A stretch of DNA of 64,000 nucleotides, from NCBI RefSeq assembly GCF_024679245.1, contig NC_090179.1:4841320-4905319 (forward strand), given 5' to 3'. This DNA is from Pseudorasbora parva. Taxonomy: Eukaryota; Chordata; Actinopteri; Cypriniformes; Gobionidae. A program made the position numbers and the translations under genes. This document shows, piece after piece, positions 44,445-55,689 of this stretch. The notes under the pieces are model-generated. The model was not told the DNA's origin. It made no database searches and saw nothing but the letters and a program-made list of their open reading frames with translations. Within the stretch, counting starts at the first letter, position 1. Each line of letters starts with the position of its first letter.

Positions 44445-45160
44445 GTTTAACCCCAAACGTCTGGTCCTTTTAGACTTCCTCTGCTGTCGAGGAGGATTCC
44501 TGACAAATCGACTCCTCCAAAGACACCCAGGCATTGCCAATTCGACCGGATCAGGAGCAGGTTGCCAACGATGCACAAAAACAGGCCGGCGGCCTTGTTC
44601 GTCCGGGTCCAAGCATATCTCCAACAGATGACCCGGTGCTCACGGTGCTGTCTGAAATTCAATCTTCCCTTCTAGATATGGCTGCCAGAATATCGACGCT
44701 GGAGGACGGCTCCGCCAGACTTTCATCTGCCGCCATCTCTGCTTTGGCTGCCTCCGCCTGCATCACCACTCGCGCCGACCTCAGTGCGATGACGTCACCA
44801 CAGAATTCATTCCTAGAAGGACCCTGGCGACCGCTGTACCTCTGTCCACACGGTCGCCTTTTTTTCCCACCAGCTGCTGCCATTTCTCATCAGCTGAGGG
44901 GCCAGATTTGACATTTGGAAGGTAATGACATTAATCTCATTAAACTCCTGCTGGGCTCTGAGCTATGTGAACGGCGTGTTGTAAACTGTGGCAAAGTATC
45001 TGTCAAGTTAAAAAACGGTGACCTTAGACTGTCAAAAACGGACTTTTCGGTGTTTATAGGGATGTAATTTGTGAAGTTCAACTGGTGTGCAGAGCCAAAC
45101 TCGATACTTATCTAACCATTATTTGCGACCTAGCTCTCTCTTTTGTGTGGGGGTTTCAAA
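44445..45160 (+). pseudogene. Ngaro-like gag, frameshifted
   Basis: The best frame is 44534-44911 (IRPDQEQVANDAQKQAGG ... EIQSSLLDMAARISTLED), an N-terminal coiled region. Later pieces in other frames read INLIKLLLGSELCERRVV (near 44935) and AKLDTYLTIICDLALSF (near 45090), the capsid-like part. The frame then jumps into RNase H sequence without any RT motifs, indicating a deletion near 45150-45165. Confidence 0.65.
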
Positions 45161-45239
45161 AACGAATGGTTTGCGTGTGCCTGGCCAGAAGAACTATGCT
45201 CTTTACCTGCAGGCAATTTTTCAACAGCCCTATTAGAGC

Positions 45240-45667
45240 TGTCACGTGCGATGGTAGGAAAGAACAGGACGATCCAATAGCGAATTAATAATGATTTATT
45301 ACTCTCAACACACAAGGTAGATCAGAACAGTAATGTCTCAGAAGGCGTCTCAGTAAGCAGCACAGTCCATAAAGGAGGAAGGCAGGGTGCTGGATATTTC
45401 TCCGTGAAGCAGAGAGGCAAACAGGCAGACACGGATGACTGGAACCGAAACTGGAGCCGGAGCAAAGCAATCCCACAACGAACACGAAACACACAGGACA
45501 CACTGCAATGATCTGACAACAAGACTGAGAGACACACACGAATAAATAGGTCAGGTAATGAGGTGCAGCAGGTGAGAGTGATTGGGTGATGAGTAATCAG
45601 TGACCACGGCTCCAACAACACCACACAACACAGGCAGAAGGAGACGATGAATTCATGAACCGTGACA
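45240..45667 (-). mobile_element. Solo LTR with 5-bp target duplication
   Basis: In minus orientation it begins TGTCACGG and ends CACGTGACA. It is flanked by agagc at 45235-45239 and 45668-45672. A TATA-like ctatttattc lies near 45547 and aataaatc near 45292 (minus strand) is a poly(A) signal. With no internal region or partner LTR, it is the product of LTR-LTR recombination. It interrupts the RNase H of the Ngaro-like element: the reading LLELYPIAVACI is restored across the two flanks. Confidence 0.87.
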
Positions 45668-46601
45668 AGAGCTGTATCCTATCGCTGTTGCATGCATTCT
45701 CGTGAGTAAACATTGAGCTAGTAAGCAAATTCAGTTTTTTTTGCAACAACAAAGTTACTGTCAATATCATTAATAAGAGGCGCTCATCTGTTTCATTCAT
45801 CAATAGGTTCATGAGACGTCTTACTTGGCTGTCAATTTTGGGAAATTATAATTTTCGCGCAGAGCATATTCCTGGTTTGACTAATCAAGTGGCCGATTCT
45901 TCGTCTTGATTTAATTTTCAGACATTTCATCTCCTGTGTCCAGCTGCAGCCCAATTGAGCCTGGAATGCCCTCCTTTCAGCCAAACCATAATAAATTGAA
46001 TAACCCTCTCCAATCTTATGGGCATCCTGAGGGGGTCTGGCTAGCTCTACATTAAAATCGTATGTCTCAGCATGGTCTTATTTCATCACTTTTTGTGCTT
46101 TATCCATAGCTGGTCTGCCTGTCAATGTATTGTATATTAGTGCTTTCATAGTCCACTGTTTCGAAGATCGAAAACTGCAGCCTTCTTCCATCAAAAGTAT
46201 TGTCGCCGGCATCCAATTCCATCTGTGCTGCCTGGATGCATCTGCTTTCAGCATTTTGGAAAACCCCTCCATTCGCCTTCTGTTGAACGGCCTCAAAAGA
46301 CAGTCACCATGAGGCAATGATAAACGTCTCCCTTTTCCTTTACCTTTAGTCAAACAAATAATTTTTCAATTACGAAATGGGGGCTTGGGCCTTATACCGA
46401 TCAGTTGTTAGAGACTGTCATTCTTACAGCTTTTTTTGGGTTTTCTAAGGGGTGGTGAAATTTCTTCACGTACTTGACCCAAATCACAATCTGACAATTT
46501 CTGACGTTTCAATTTATGATTACCATTTCACTTTGTTTCTAAAACACTCCAAAGCTGCTAGAAATGGCGAAGGTGTTATTATTTATATATATATATATAT
46601 T

Positions 46602-49021
46602 AGGGGTGCACCGAAATTTCGGTCGCTGAAAATGGCATTTCCGGTTTCGGGCCGGAATAAAAAATCCAGCCGAAAATGTCAACCGAAAATGAATGTCAAG
46701 CCGCGCCCCTCCCATCCATGCGCTAGCACTTGGGATTCACTCACAGTCGAGCTGATTGCACGTGTCTGCAAAGATTAAGCATGTCAGCGGTATGGAAGTA
46801 TTTTAAAGTTTCAGATGAGGACAACAAACTTAGAATATGTAACATTTGTTCTGCAAAAGTCTCAAGAGGGGGTACGGTGCCAAAGAACTTTTCGAAAACC
46901 ACCTGAAAACACAACATCCAATTGAACATGATGAGTACCACAAAACAACATTGGTTAAAAGTACCCTAACTACATTACAAACACCCTCTGTGGCCACGTT
47001 ATTTGAAAAGACTAAGAAATTTGAGCAAGATAGTGTCAAAGCACGTGGCATTACTGAGAAAGTGATGGAATTCATTGTCTTAGATGACCAGCCGTTTTCT
47101 GTGGTGGAGGACATTGGATTTCGTAGGCTCATACAACATATTGAGCCACGTTATACACTGCCAAGCAGATGCTATTTTGCAGAAACCAATCTACCTGCAA
47201 TGTATGACCAAGTTGCAAAACACGTTCATGAGCTCATGTCCACAGACAGACAAACTCTACGTTTTACCACAGACATTTGGAGCTCAGACGTTAGCCCAAC
47301 TAGCATGCTTAGCTTAACAGCGCAGTGGATTGACTCTGATTTTAAACTGCAAAACATTTTGCTTCACTCACGGGAGTTTGTTGGGTCACACACCGCAACA
47401 GCGATTTCTGATGCTTTGTCTACAATGTTTGACACTTGACACATTGAGAAATCTAATGTGCATGTGATTGTCCAAGATAATGCACGGAACATGTTAAAGG
47501 CTATGGAGGACAGTGGACTGAACAGCATACCATGCATGGCACACACGCTTCAGTTGGCTGTGAATGAAGGATTGCTGAGTCAACGCAGCATTTCTGAAAT
47601 AACAGCAATCGGGAGAAAGATTGTGGGACACTTTAAACATTCTTCTCTTGCTTATTCCCAACTGCAAGATTTGCAAATACAGTTTGGGATGCCACCCAAA
47701 TGTCTCCAGCAAGATGTAGCTACTTGCTGGAATAGTACGTACTACATGTTGCAAAGTTTACTTGAGCAGAAGCGGGTCATAGCTGCCTATATGACAGATT
47801 ACGATCTGCCCGCTTCTTTGAGTGCACACCAGTGGATGCTAATGGAAACATAGTGTCTCTTCTCGCCCCATTCAAATAGATGACCAAGGAAATAAGCTAG
47901 GCTGAAGCCTCGGCTGCAGAGGTTATTCCTTTGATAGCAGCACTGAAGCGTCTGCTGGGAAAAGAGGTGGAAACAGATCAGGGTGTAAAAACAGCTAAAA
48001 AGACTCTTTTTGAGGCTGTTAACAAGCGCTTTCGAGACACAGAGTCCAACCCTCTATACTATATTGCAACTATACTAGACCCGCGCTTTAAAGAACATTA
48101 TTTCAACGAAGACAAAAAACAGCTAGAGCGTGAAATGACACAAAAAGAGCTGACAGAGATTGAAACATCTGGTGAAGCAAGAGACTCGACGGGGAGCGCA
48201 CCGCAAACGTTGCCCGAGAAAAGGTTGCGTACAAGTGAGGAGGCGTACACTTCCTCACTTTCTGAGATGTTTGACGAAATTTTACAGGAAAGCACCCCAA
48301 TTCGCAGCGGTGTTGAAACAGGCACAGCCGCACAACAAATAGAGATGTATCTAGCTGAACAATCCATTGCCAGAAGCGACAATCCTCTGGACTACTGGCG
48401 CGCAAACAAAGACCGCTTTCCATTGCTTGCACAGATTGCACGCAGGTATTTATCTGCCCCAAGCACCAGCACAGACACTGAGAGACTATTCAGTGCAGCA
48501 TCTCATGTTCTTAATGAGAAGAGGAACCGTCTTTCTTGTCAAAAAGCTGAGCAACTTTTGTTCTTAAAGAGAAACCTGACACGTTTCCTTAAATAAACAG
48601 CAGTCAAATTTTCTGTTTATATAGTTACATTAAAATTTGCGTAGCACTGCACAACTGTTTTCTAAGGCTAGGCTTTAATGTTGTTTACAGTGTGAGTTTG
48701 GATTAAGTTCTATTGCTGTTTTAGCACTGTTGTTTTGCATTGTTTTGCACAGAAATGTAAAATGCACATAAATAATTGTTTACATACAGCAGCAGAAGAG
48801 GCACACTGCCATTCTGTGATTTTTTTTTTTTTTTTTTGGTTTTGTTATGTAACTGTAAGTGTTAATAAAAGTTTGATGATTATTCTATTAGTTTGTGATT
48901 AATTTTTTTATATTTTATTTCAGATCCAAAGAAGCCATTTTCGGCTTCAGTTTCGGTTTTCGGCCAAGTGCATCCTAAATTTTCGGTTTCGGCCCAGAAT
49001 TTTAATTTCGGTGCATCACTA
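46602..49021 (+). mobile_element. hAT element with BED-finger transposase, inserted in the Ngaro-like element
   Basis: The ends TAGGGGTGCACCGAAATTTCGG and CCGAAATT-type complement (TTTCGGTGCATCACTA) are inverted repeats, with the 8-bp duplication atatatat on each side (46594-46601, 49022-49029). The subterminal regions contain many copies of ttcggt/accgaa, probable transposase binding sites. The 2.4-kb length and the complete gene content make this an almost full-length but mutated autonomous element. Confidence 0.9.
46781..48596 (+). pseudogene. hAT transposase, BED zinc finger to dimerisation domain, broken
   Basis: The start ATG is at 46781 (MSAVWKYFKVSDEDN). The BED finger follows, with ICNICSAKV and HLKTQHP, split by a frameshift near 46895. 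The RNase H-like catalytic region includes FTTDIWSS (near 47270) and VQDNARNM (near 47470), with a single TGA at 47437-47439 between them. CMAHTLQLAV and DVATCWNSTY follow. A second break lies at 47851-47930. The C-terminal dimerisation domain is intact (DYWRANKDRFPLLAQIARRYLS, STDTERLFSAA) to the stop at 48594-48596. ZBED-type fish hAT transposases are the closest family I know. Confidence 0.9.
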
Positions 49022-49468
49022 ATATATATACATATATGATTCTAACACTGTCTTTTGTCCTCTGGTTTCCATGATGACCTACTTGAGGTGCTGTCCTAGT
49101 GCTGGTCCGCAGGAGCCACTGTTTGTCACGCAGGTGGGGAAACCAATGTCTAGAGCCTGGTTCGTTTCTCACCTACTGCCAATTCTGCAGACTGCCTCAG
49201 GACTGTTTTACAGCTCATTCTCTATGCATCACTGCAGCAACTACAGCGGCGGCATCCACTCCGGTTTTAACCTTTAAAGCCATGGGGCGGTGGTCATAGG
49301 TTGCTTATGAACGGTACGTTTGTCCTGATGTTTTGGCTATTCTTGATACCCAGTAAGCCATGAGCTCAGCTTCCTGATTGGTTCGTGAAATAAATCATAA
49401 TCATGCCTCATCTGCTTAATTTTATTTAATATTATTTTTTTGTCATGTGTTCTTGACTTAATGGACCT

Positions 49469-49636
49469 GGCAGGCCAAGTAGTCAAGAGCTGCTAACGCT
49501 ATTGGCAACAACACGGTCTCGTCAGCTGATCTGCATCAGCTGTTTCAACTTCCCTAGCTGCTAATACTTACACAAACGGCGCCGTATTTAAGCAGATTCA
49601 GCTTGCTCTTACTACTCGCTGTTTGCTCTTTGCAGC
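49469..49636 (+). repeat. Ngaro-like repeat A2
   Basis: Second copy of 44246-44413, preceded directly by B1 and followed by about 205 bp of unique sequence and B2. Confidence 0.82.
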
Positions 49637-49995
49637 CCACCACCTCCTCTTGTCGTGTATAACGTGGCATTTGTTTGTCATCATTGCTGCTCTGTTCAAC
49701 GGGGGAATAGTTAAGCTCTCCCAGTTCTAATCTGTGTGAGTGTTCCCTAATGCTGCTGCTGTCCCTGAACAGAGCCATACCACCAAAACAAATTCAATTC
49801 AGAATTCATCAACTGATTGCAAATCATTTAATACAAATATATATATATTTTTTATTGTGGTGTTTGTTCTTGACTAATGGACCTGACAGAACTATAATCA
49901 CAGATTGAAACCCAATATTGTTACCCAGCACAAATAGTGGAAGAAGTCACCACCATCGGACTGGTCACCTGACCACTTGGAACGTAAATATAACT

Positions 49996-50290
49996 TTATG
50001 GGATAGTTCAGCCAAAAATTACCCCATGATTTACTCACTTCAAGGCTATCCTAGGTGTATATTACATTCTTATTTCAGACAAATACAATCGGCTAATCCA
50101 AGCATTTTAATGGCAGCCCAAAATTCAAAGTCCATAAGGGGCATCCATCCCTCATAAACATACTCCAAATGGCTCCGGGGATTAATAAAGGCCTTCAGAA
50201 GTGAAGCGAAGGCTTTGTGTAAGAAAAATATCCATATTTAATACATTATAAAGTAAAATATCTAGCCTTCAGTATACAACTTATGCAGAA
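49996..50290. mobile_element. MITE related to 19987-20369, truncated
   Basis: The start 'gggatagttcagccaaaaatta' and the internal 'ggattaataaaggccttcagaag' match the TTAA MITE at 19987-20369. The right terminus is missing. Confidence 0.55.
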
Positions 50291-50499
50291 AGTGTAACTG
50301 ATGCGACATAGGATGTCAGATGTAACATAAGAATTTTAAACTGTGAGGTGTTACACTTTCTTTGAAATTCTTTGTTGTTTATTCTACAAAATTAAAATTG
50401 TTATAGTTGCCTCACCAGCCCCCTTCTTTGCCACATAATGAACATGATGTAAAATCAACCTTGCTGGTTATGTACAAGCTAAATAATACTGTCATAATT

Positions 50500-50978
50500 A
50501 AAGGTGTGGTATGTAGAATTGACACCTAGTGGTTGAAATGGGTAACAATAGTGTTGTTTCCCCGCCTCCTCCTCCTCAGACTCGACACTCACGTGTTTCG
50601 CCAGCTTGGACACAAGAGGAGCGAGCGCAATTGACAATGGAAGCCACACTGTATGCTGATTTCATTTGTCTTTGTTTGATAGGGACAATGCTCATTGATC
50701 AAAAACAGGTTACTTGCTGTAAACAAGCTAGAGTTAGCTACTAGTGCTAATTTCCATCTGTTGTCCCTTGCCAGATCTTAACAGGCACCCTAAGATAAAA
50801 AAAGTTAAAAAAAAAACATATAAGAATTAACAGATGCAGTAGCAATGTAATAAATACAACAAAACTTTTAAAACAATTTAAGAAAACACTCAAACAGACA
50901 AAATATTAGTCATCTCACCCTCAAAAGGAGGGTATTCTCACATATGTGTACACACATACATATACACATTAAACTTAC
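50500..50978. other. Repeat-like noncoding segment
   Basis: The opening 'aattaaaggtgtggtatgtagaattgacacctagtgg' resembles the end of a widespread fish DNA element. No gene is supported. It could belong with the exon that follows on the minus strand. Confidence 0.35.
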
Positions 50979-51440
50979 GGTGTTTCCTGATAGCTGGATT
51001 AAGATCAGTACGTTTTCGTTTACCAAGAACAAGTTGCTTTACCGGTGTAGAGATCCCCAGCTTCGGTGGCAGTGATGAAAGCTCACTGCTGGCGTCCGTC
51101 AAAGTTCCGGAATATTTTTCACGTGTCACTGCAGAGGCCGCACATGGATTCAGCGCATCCAATGAAGACTGCAGCGCGATGTCCATCGATGCCATCCAAG
51201 AGCACCCGCATACTCCCCGGCCTCCTTCCACACCCAGACTCCGACTGCCGCTACTGTCCCGCCAATAATCCAGGGCAGGTCCCAGGCAACAGCCATGCGC
51301 GTCCATGGCGAGGCCGGCGTCACCAATATCGGATCCGTACGGACCAGGGTTAAGCTCGACATCTCCAGCCAAAAGAAGGATTGTCAACAGCAGAAAGACT
51401 TTCTGGTAAGGTCGTCTTGATTTAGTTTTCCTTTGGATAC
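50979..51440 (-). CDS. Exon-like ORF with a 2A-like motif
   Basis: On the minus strand an AG (51443-51441) opens an exon that ends at a strong GTAAGT donor (50978-50973). The frame is open throughout. It starts GIQRKTKSRRPYQK, continues with a hydrophobic stretch VFLLLTILLLA and then GDVELNPGP, an exact match to the 2A-like ribosome-skipping consensus (DxExNPG/P). About 120 residues follow with no domain I recognise, ending in a basic KRKRTDLNPAIRKHRK. The frame has no ATG before the 2A motif. 2A-like motifs after a signal-like hydrophobic run are known at N-termini of some LINE ORFs. Whether this is a LINE, another transposon gene or a host exon is open. Confidence 0.5.
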
Positions 51441-53270
51441 CTGTATGATTTGGCAGGATAGCTTGGCCTTTATTTAGCAAAACTTAAACGTAAATAGCAT
51501 GTTGGCTCGATGTGTTTGGTCTGGTGCCGTGCAGAGATTTTCAAGCCCAGCTGAACCGGCGCAACAACATCGGACAGAGAGTAAGAGTAACACCAGGACT
51601 AAACTTGCTGCAAGCATACTTTTAGTGGTCATAGCACACATAGTTCCGACGGTGAAATAAAACATCCGTCTTCTTCCGTTTTGCTATAAACTATCTAAAG
51701 TGATTAGCTGCTATCAGCTGATGAGCTGATTGATCCGCGTTTTAATATGCTCTCCTTAATAGAGATTTTTTTGATGGATGGTAAGGCTTTTTAGGTCTGG
51801 TAGAATCTGTGATCTCTGACCCAGTTTGTTTTCTAGCTTCTATGGCACCAATACGCTGTGTTTTCCACCAGCTGGCAAACCTTGGCGTTGAAACACTATT
51901 GGGTAAACTGGCAACATGCGTTATCACAGACAAAAACAAAAACAGACACATTTCAGAGTAGAATAACTGACTGTAGCATTGCTTTTCAGAGAAAAGAGTT
52001 GGTGAATTTAGCATGCTTTCTACATATCTGCAAGCACATTATGTTATGTTTATGCTTTAATAAAGTAAAAAATGTACACACAGCACATTAAATATACAAC
52101 TGCAGAAAGAATACAAATGAGCAGGCTGATGTATTGGGAAAACCAACTTGTAAATGTTTTCACATTCAAGGATTCAAATGACTTGAGAGCATTTATGTAG
52201 AATTTCCTTTGAGAATGAGGTTACACTGTTGAACAACTTCACAAGTATATGGAAAGCAAAAAGGCACCTTAGCATTTCTTCTGCCACAGAAGCAACACTG
52301 CTTTTTTTCCTTAGATACTTTGGTGTCTTGTTTTATAGTGCTTGTAGCAATTACTGTTTGTCACACTGAATTTCGTGCGCTTTGTCTTAATATTTAATAG
52401 ACTTATTCTTGCAGAATGAAAACAGGAGATTAAACAAACTCTTCTGAAGGATGTGGCATGACTCCTGTTTAAGCAACAACTCAAGTCACTTCTCTTCCCA
52501 GCAATGTCATTTAAGTTCCTGAAATTTCTCATGCAGGTGTTTGGCTGTCACACAGAGAAGTCTCACAGAGAGAGGCCTGCGCTCTGGAGGTTTTGGCATG
52601 CTGTTTGCAGGAGTTGCGGAGGTTGGCATGTATAAGCACAGAAGTCATTGTTCTCACTCATTAGCTGCTGAAGGACTGATTCCCTCAGGCTACACAACAT
52701 GACATCATTCTGCAAAATGATCTCTGAGAGCTCCCAGGTGCAGGACAAACCTGCTTGCATTTCCACTGCAATGCCCTGAAGCTAGAAGGCATGTAAATGT
52801 GGGATTGAAACCATTATAGGTACAACCTGTGAATTATGTGAAGAACTGTGGGCGTTCAAAATTCCTGGGAGAGAAAAGGATGTTGGAATTGTTACAGCCT
52901 AATTGAGAAGAGATTCAGCTTGATTGTAAAGGTGTTCTTTTTTTGTGGACACATTTCACGCCATCATTTTTGCCAACAGAATATAGTGCCCATTTTAAGA
53001 CTTGTAAAGCAATGTTTATTTATATGACAATGAACACATTTGACCATTATTTTTATGACAGACTACACATGCTGCACTATATAAAATATTATGCAAAACT
53101 TAAAGTAGCAAGCCATCTCACATTGTGCCTTAAAAGATGAATATCAAGATTAATATCAATGAATGAATGGCCTACAACAGCTCTAACCTTTTGCTAGCAT
53201 TTATTGACCTTATTATACGCTCATCTAATAATACAGTGGAGATGAGATCACAAATACAATATTATCATTG
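51441..53270. other. No gene recognised
   Basis: The minus-strand frame at 51474-51665 has a hydrophobic run (MLAASLVLVLLLLSV) that could be a signal peptide of an upstream exon for the 2A-motif ORF; this is speculative. From 51720 to 53270 I see no supported feature. Confidence 0.4.
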
Positions 53271-53274
53271 TTGT

Positions 53275-53530
53275 ATGTTTCATTGTGTTGTTTCATCTGT
53301 GATCTAGTTTTCCTGTGTGATTGATTTAGTCATTATATTCACCTGTTGCCCATCAATTAGCTCATTAGTTTCTTTTGTTAGTATTTATACTGTTCTCCCT
53401 CTTTCTCTGTCTGTTCTTGTTTGTATGTTGTGTGTAGTTTTGATATCGCCCTATTCTTCTAAGCTTTGTCATTAAAAACTGTATGCTTCCTCGTCTTCGT
53501 GCAAACAGTGATTATTTTGTGACAGTTTTT
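53275..53530 (+). other. LTR-like sequence
   Basis: T-rich sequence with ttagtatttatact near 53378 and cattaaaaactg near 53470 (possible TATA and poly(A) signals), ending in tgtgacag. It resembles a solo LTR in plus orientation, but the left end and target duplication are not clear. Confidence 0.4.
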
Positions 53531-53706
53531 CCTTTTTTTGTTTCCCTTTTTTTGTCATGGACATTCCTGCTGTATGCTGTGCCTGGAGCAGAGACTGTCC
53601 AATGGAAGACCACACTCGGGACTTTATCCAGCTTGCATGCCAGACACACTACTCAGACTGTTCACTCTGTGTATTTTATCACACCAGCCTGAATGAGTGG
53701 TCCAAT

Positions 53707-55683
53707 CCCAGTCAGCAAATTTCCTTTGGCCCAGATTAGATTGTGTTTGCCGGCCCAGATCTGGCCCACTTCTTCTTTACCACAGCACAGCCAAAGCAGT
53801 GCCATAATTCCACCAAACGCGAGACAAACAATACAATTGTATGTGGCCCTTATTTGGGCCTTATATGGAATTTAAGTATGGCTGAGTTTTGTTCAAATCT
53901 AATGGCCCTTATGTGGCCCACATGCAACTTTGAGCATTATGTAAAAGTCTTATTAACTCCATGGTAAATACACCACTCCACAACAAAAATGTATTAAATA
54001 ATTTACTTTTGACAAATATTTACAGTTAATAAGAAACCATTTATATTAATATAAATAACATTCAAAGTGTGAAACCAAATTTCAAGTGTGTATTATGCTA
54101 AACTAGCAATGAGAGTTAAAGCAGAAGGGAGGGGGGGGGGATCACAGTAACTTGCTAAAGAAAACAAACAACAACTTCACAAGAAAACATTTTCTCTAAT
54201 TGTAAAGAACCGCTCTGAGACAGAATGTAGGAAATCCAAATGCAGTCTTTATTAAGAGGGTAATCCACAATCATAGTCAAAAGCAGGCAAAAGGTCATAC
54301 ATAAGCAAACAGTCCAAAAAGGCAAACAAGACAGGAGAGACAGGCAAACGGGTAATCCGGGAAAAAGGCAAGAAATCCAACAAGCCAATACACATGAAAC
54401 CAAGGAAAATGCTCAGAAATGCAGTGTACACAAAAGAAGACTTCACAGTGAATAACAGAGATAACCAGGCAGAAAACAGAATAATAAGACACAGGTGTAA
54501 ACAGTGAGTGCTAATGAGTCCGGGCAAAGGATAATGGGTAATGTAGTTTATGATAGAATGACAGTCCGGATTGGAGTGCCCTCTGGTGGTGAGCACGGGC
54601 ACTCACACTGGTGAATTGTGACACTAATCAGTGTTGGAAGTGTGTTGCTGGGACTGGCGTTGTTTCAACTGACTGCACCTGCAATAAAAAGTTACATTTA
54701 AATAATGTTAACAGCAATACAACCTGGAAGCTAGGTCTGCATAATTACTATTAAAATAAATGTTAAATTAAAGGGATAGTTTAACCAAAAATATAATTCT
54801 GTCATAATTTTTTGTCACTTTTTTTAATCATTGTAATTTATCATTCGCAAGGTTAAGATTTGAAGAAATTTATTAATTAATTTTTTGCGCCAAAAAAAAA
54901 AACCTAACTAACTTTGTTGCGGGGTGCACATTTTAGATTTATTATAGTCCTTCACGATTGTTCCATGTCAGGCTGTACAAACAGAATCAGTGCTGTAAGC
55001 CATGTCACACTGTAAGATCAAAACTGTCATAAATGTCAGACTGTACGATAGTTGAGGCGCGTTAAAAACGGACGCATGTAAGAAAACTAGTCTGGAGTTT
55101 TAAATCATCAATCAATGACTCGTTCGGTGACTGTGTGCTGCATTACACATGGGATTGAAATGGTAAATACACTCAACTGAGGCTAATTCGACACCCTCCT
55201 CAAACAAATACATAATGCTGCACAAAATAACCTTAAAAAGACTTTGAAATGCCAAAATCTCACTTACCTGAAGATATGCGTGACCGAAAACCCATGAGAG
55301 CAGATGAGAAAATAGTGCCGTATCAGTCAGATTCATTCCACTAATGAGATGCAACCACCTGAGGTGTGAAACCTCGGAGGTCAGCTGCGCTTGATTTCAG
55401 GTGTCCTGTGTTTTTCCATATATAATCCAAAGGTTTACCACAAGTCAGCCTTTCTCACTTTGTGCCATAGCTCAAACACATATGGCCCTTATGTGTACAT
55501 TGTTATCTGGGCCATATACCTCAAAATGAGTTGTGAACCAAGAGAACATTTCCCGCCGATTTTTAAAGTTATGGCAAAACAAATATGGTCACATTCTGGC
55601 CCATATCTGTTCAGCCATGCCATATCTGGGCCATATGTGCCAGATAATACCCACATGTGGCCCAAACATGCTTGCTATCTGGG
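53707..55683. mobile_element. Probable DNA transposon with CCCAG..AGCAA ends
   Basis: The left end CCCAGTCAGCAAATTT and right end CATGCTTGCTATCTGGG are imperfect inverted repeats. Both flanks are rich in 'tggcccagat' and 'ggcccatat' words characteristic of a common fish repeat. A solo LTR (54201-54623) is nested inside, and a scrap of the TTAA MITE family starts near 54773. No target duplication or transposase was found, so the boundaries are tentative. Confidence 0.42.
54201..54623 (-). mobile_element. Second solo LTR with 5-bp target duplication
   Basis: In minus orientation it begins TGTCACAATTC and ends GGTTCTTTACA. It is flanked by ctaat at 54196-54200 and 54624-54628. A poly(A) signal (aataaag) lies near 54250 on the minus strand. 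It has the same general architecture as 45240-45667 but a different sequence. Confidence 0.85.
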
Positions 55684-55689
55684 ATACAT

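Larger units (their letters stand above)
45668..49345 (+). pseudogene. Ngaro-like RNase H end and tyrosine recombinase, broken
   Basis: RNase H remnants read FFCNNKVTVNIINKRRS (near 45740) and HIPGLTNQVADS (near 45870). Recombinase pieces read PSSIKSIVAGIQFH near 46190, LLNGLK near 46290, LTISDVSIYDYHFTLFLKHSK near 46490 and, beyond the hAT insertion, CFTAHSLCI near 49210 and KAMGRWS with AYERYV near 49280. The HxxR motif is altered: the last residue of 'HSLC' is Cys (TGC at 49225-49227) where Arg is expected. Several stops and frameshifts are present. Confidence 0.72.
44246..49885 (+). mobile_element. Ngaro-like tyrosine-recombinase retrotransposon with split direct repeats
   Basis: A 168-bp repeat, A1 (44246-44413), recurs as A2 (49469-49636), about 90% identical. 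A second short repeat, B1 (about 49425-49468, ending tgttcttgacttaatggacctg), abuts A2 and recurs as B2 (about 49843-49885). The order A1 - genes - B1 A2 B2 is the Ngaro type of YR retroelement. Inside are a gag-like region, the end of RNase H and a tyrosine recombinase in fragments. RT is deleted. Two later insertions split it: a solo LTR (45240-45667) and a hAT element (46602-49021). No target duplication is seen, as expected. Confidence 0.8.

Noticed and set aside
53707..55683. Target duplication for the CCCAG-ended element
   Set aside because: No matching direct repeat was found next to the proposed ends, so the element is reported only tentatively.
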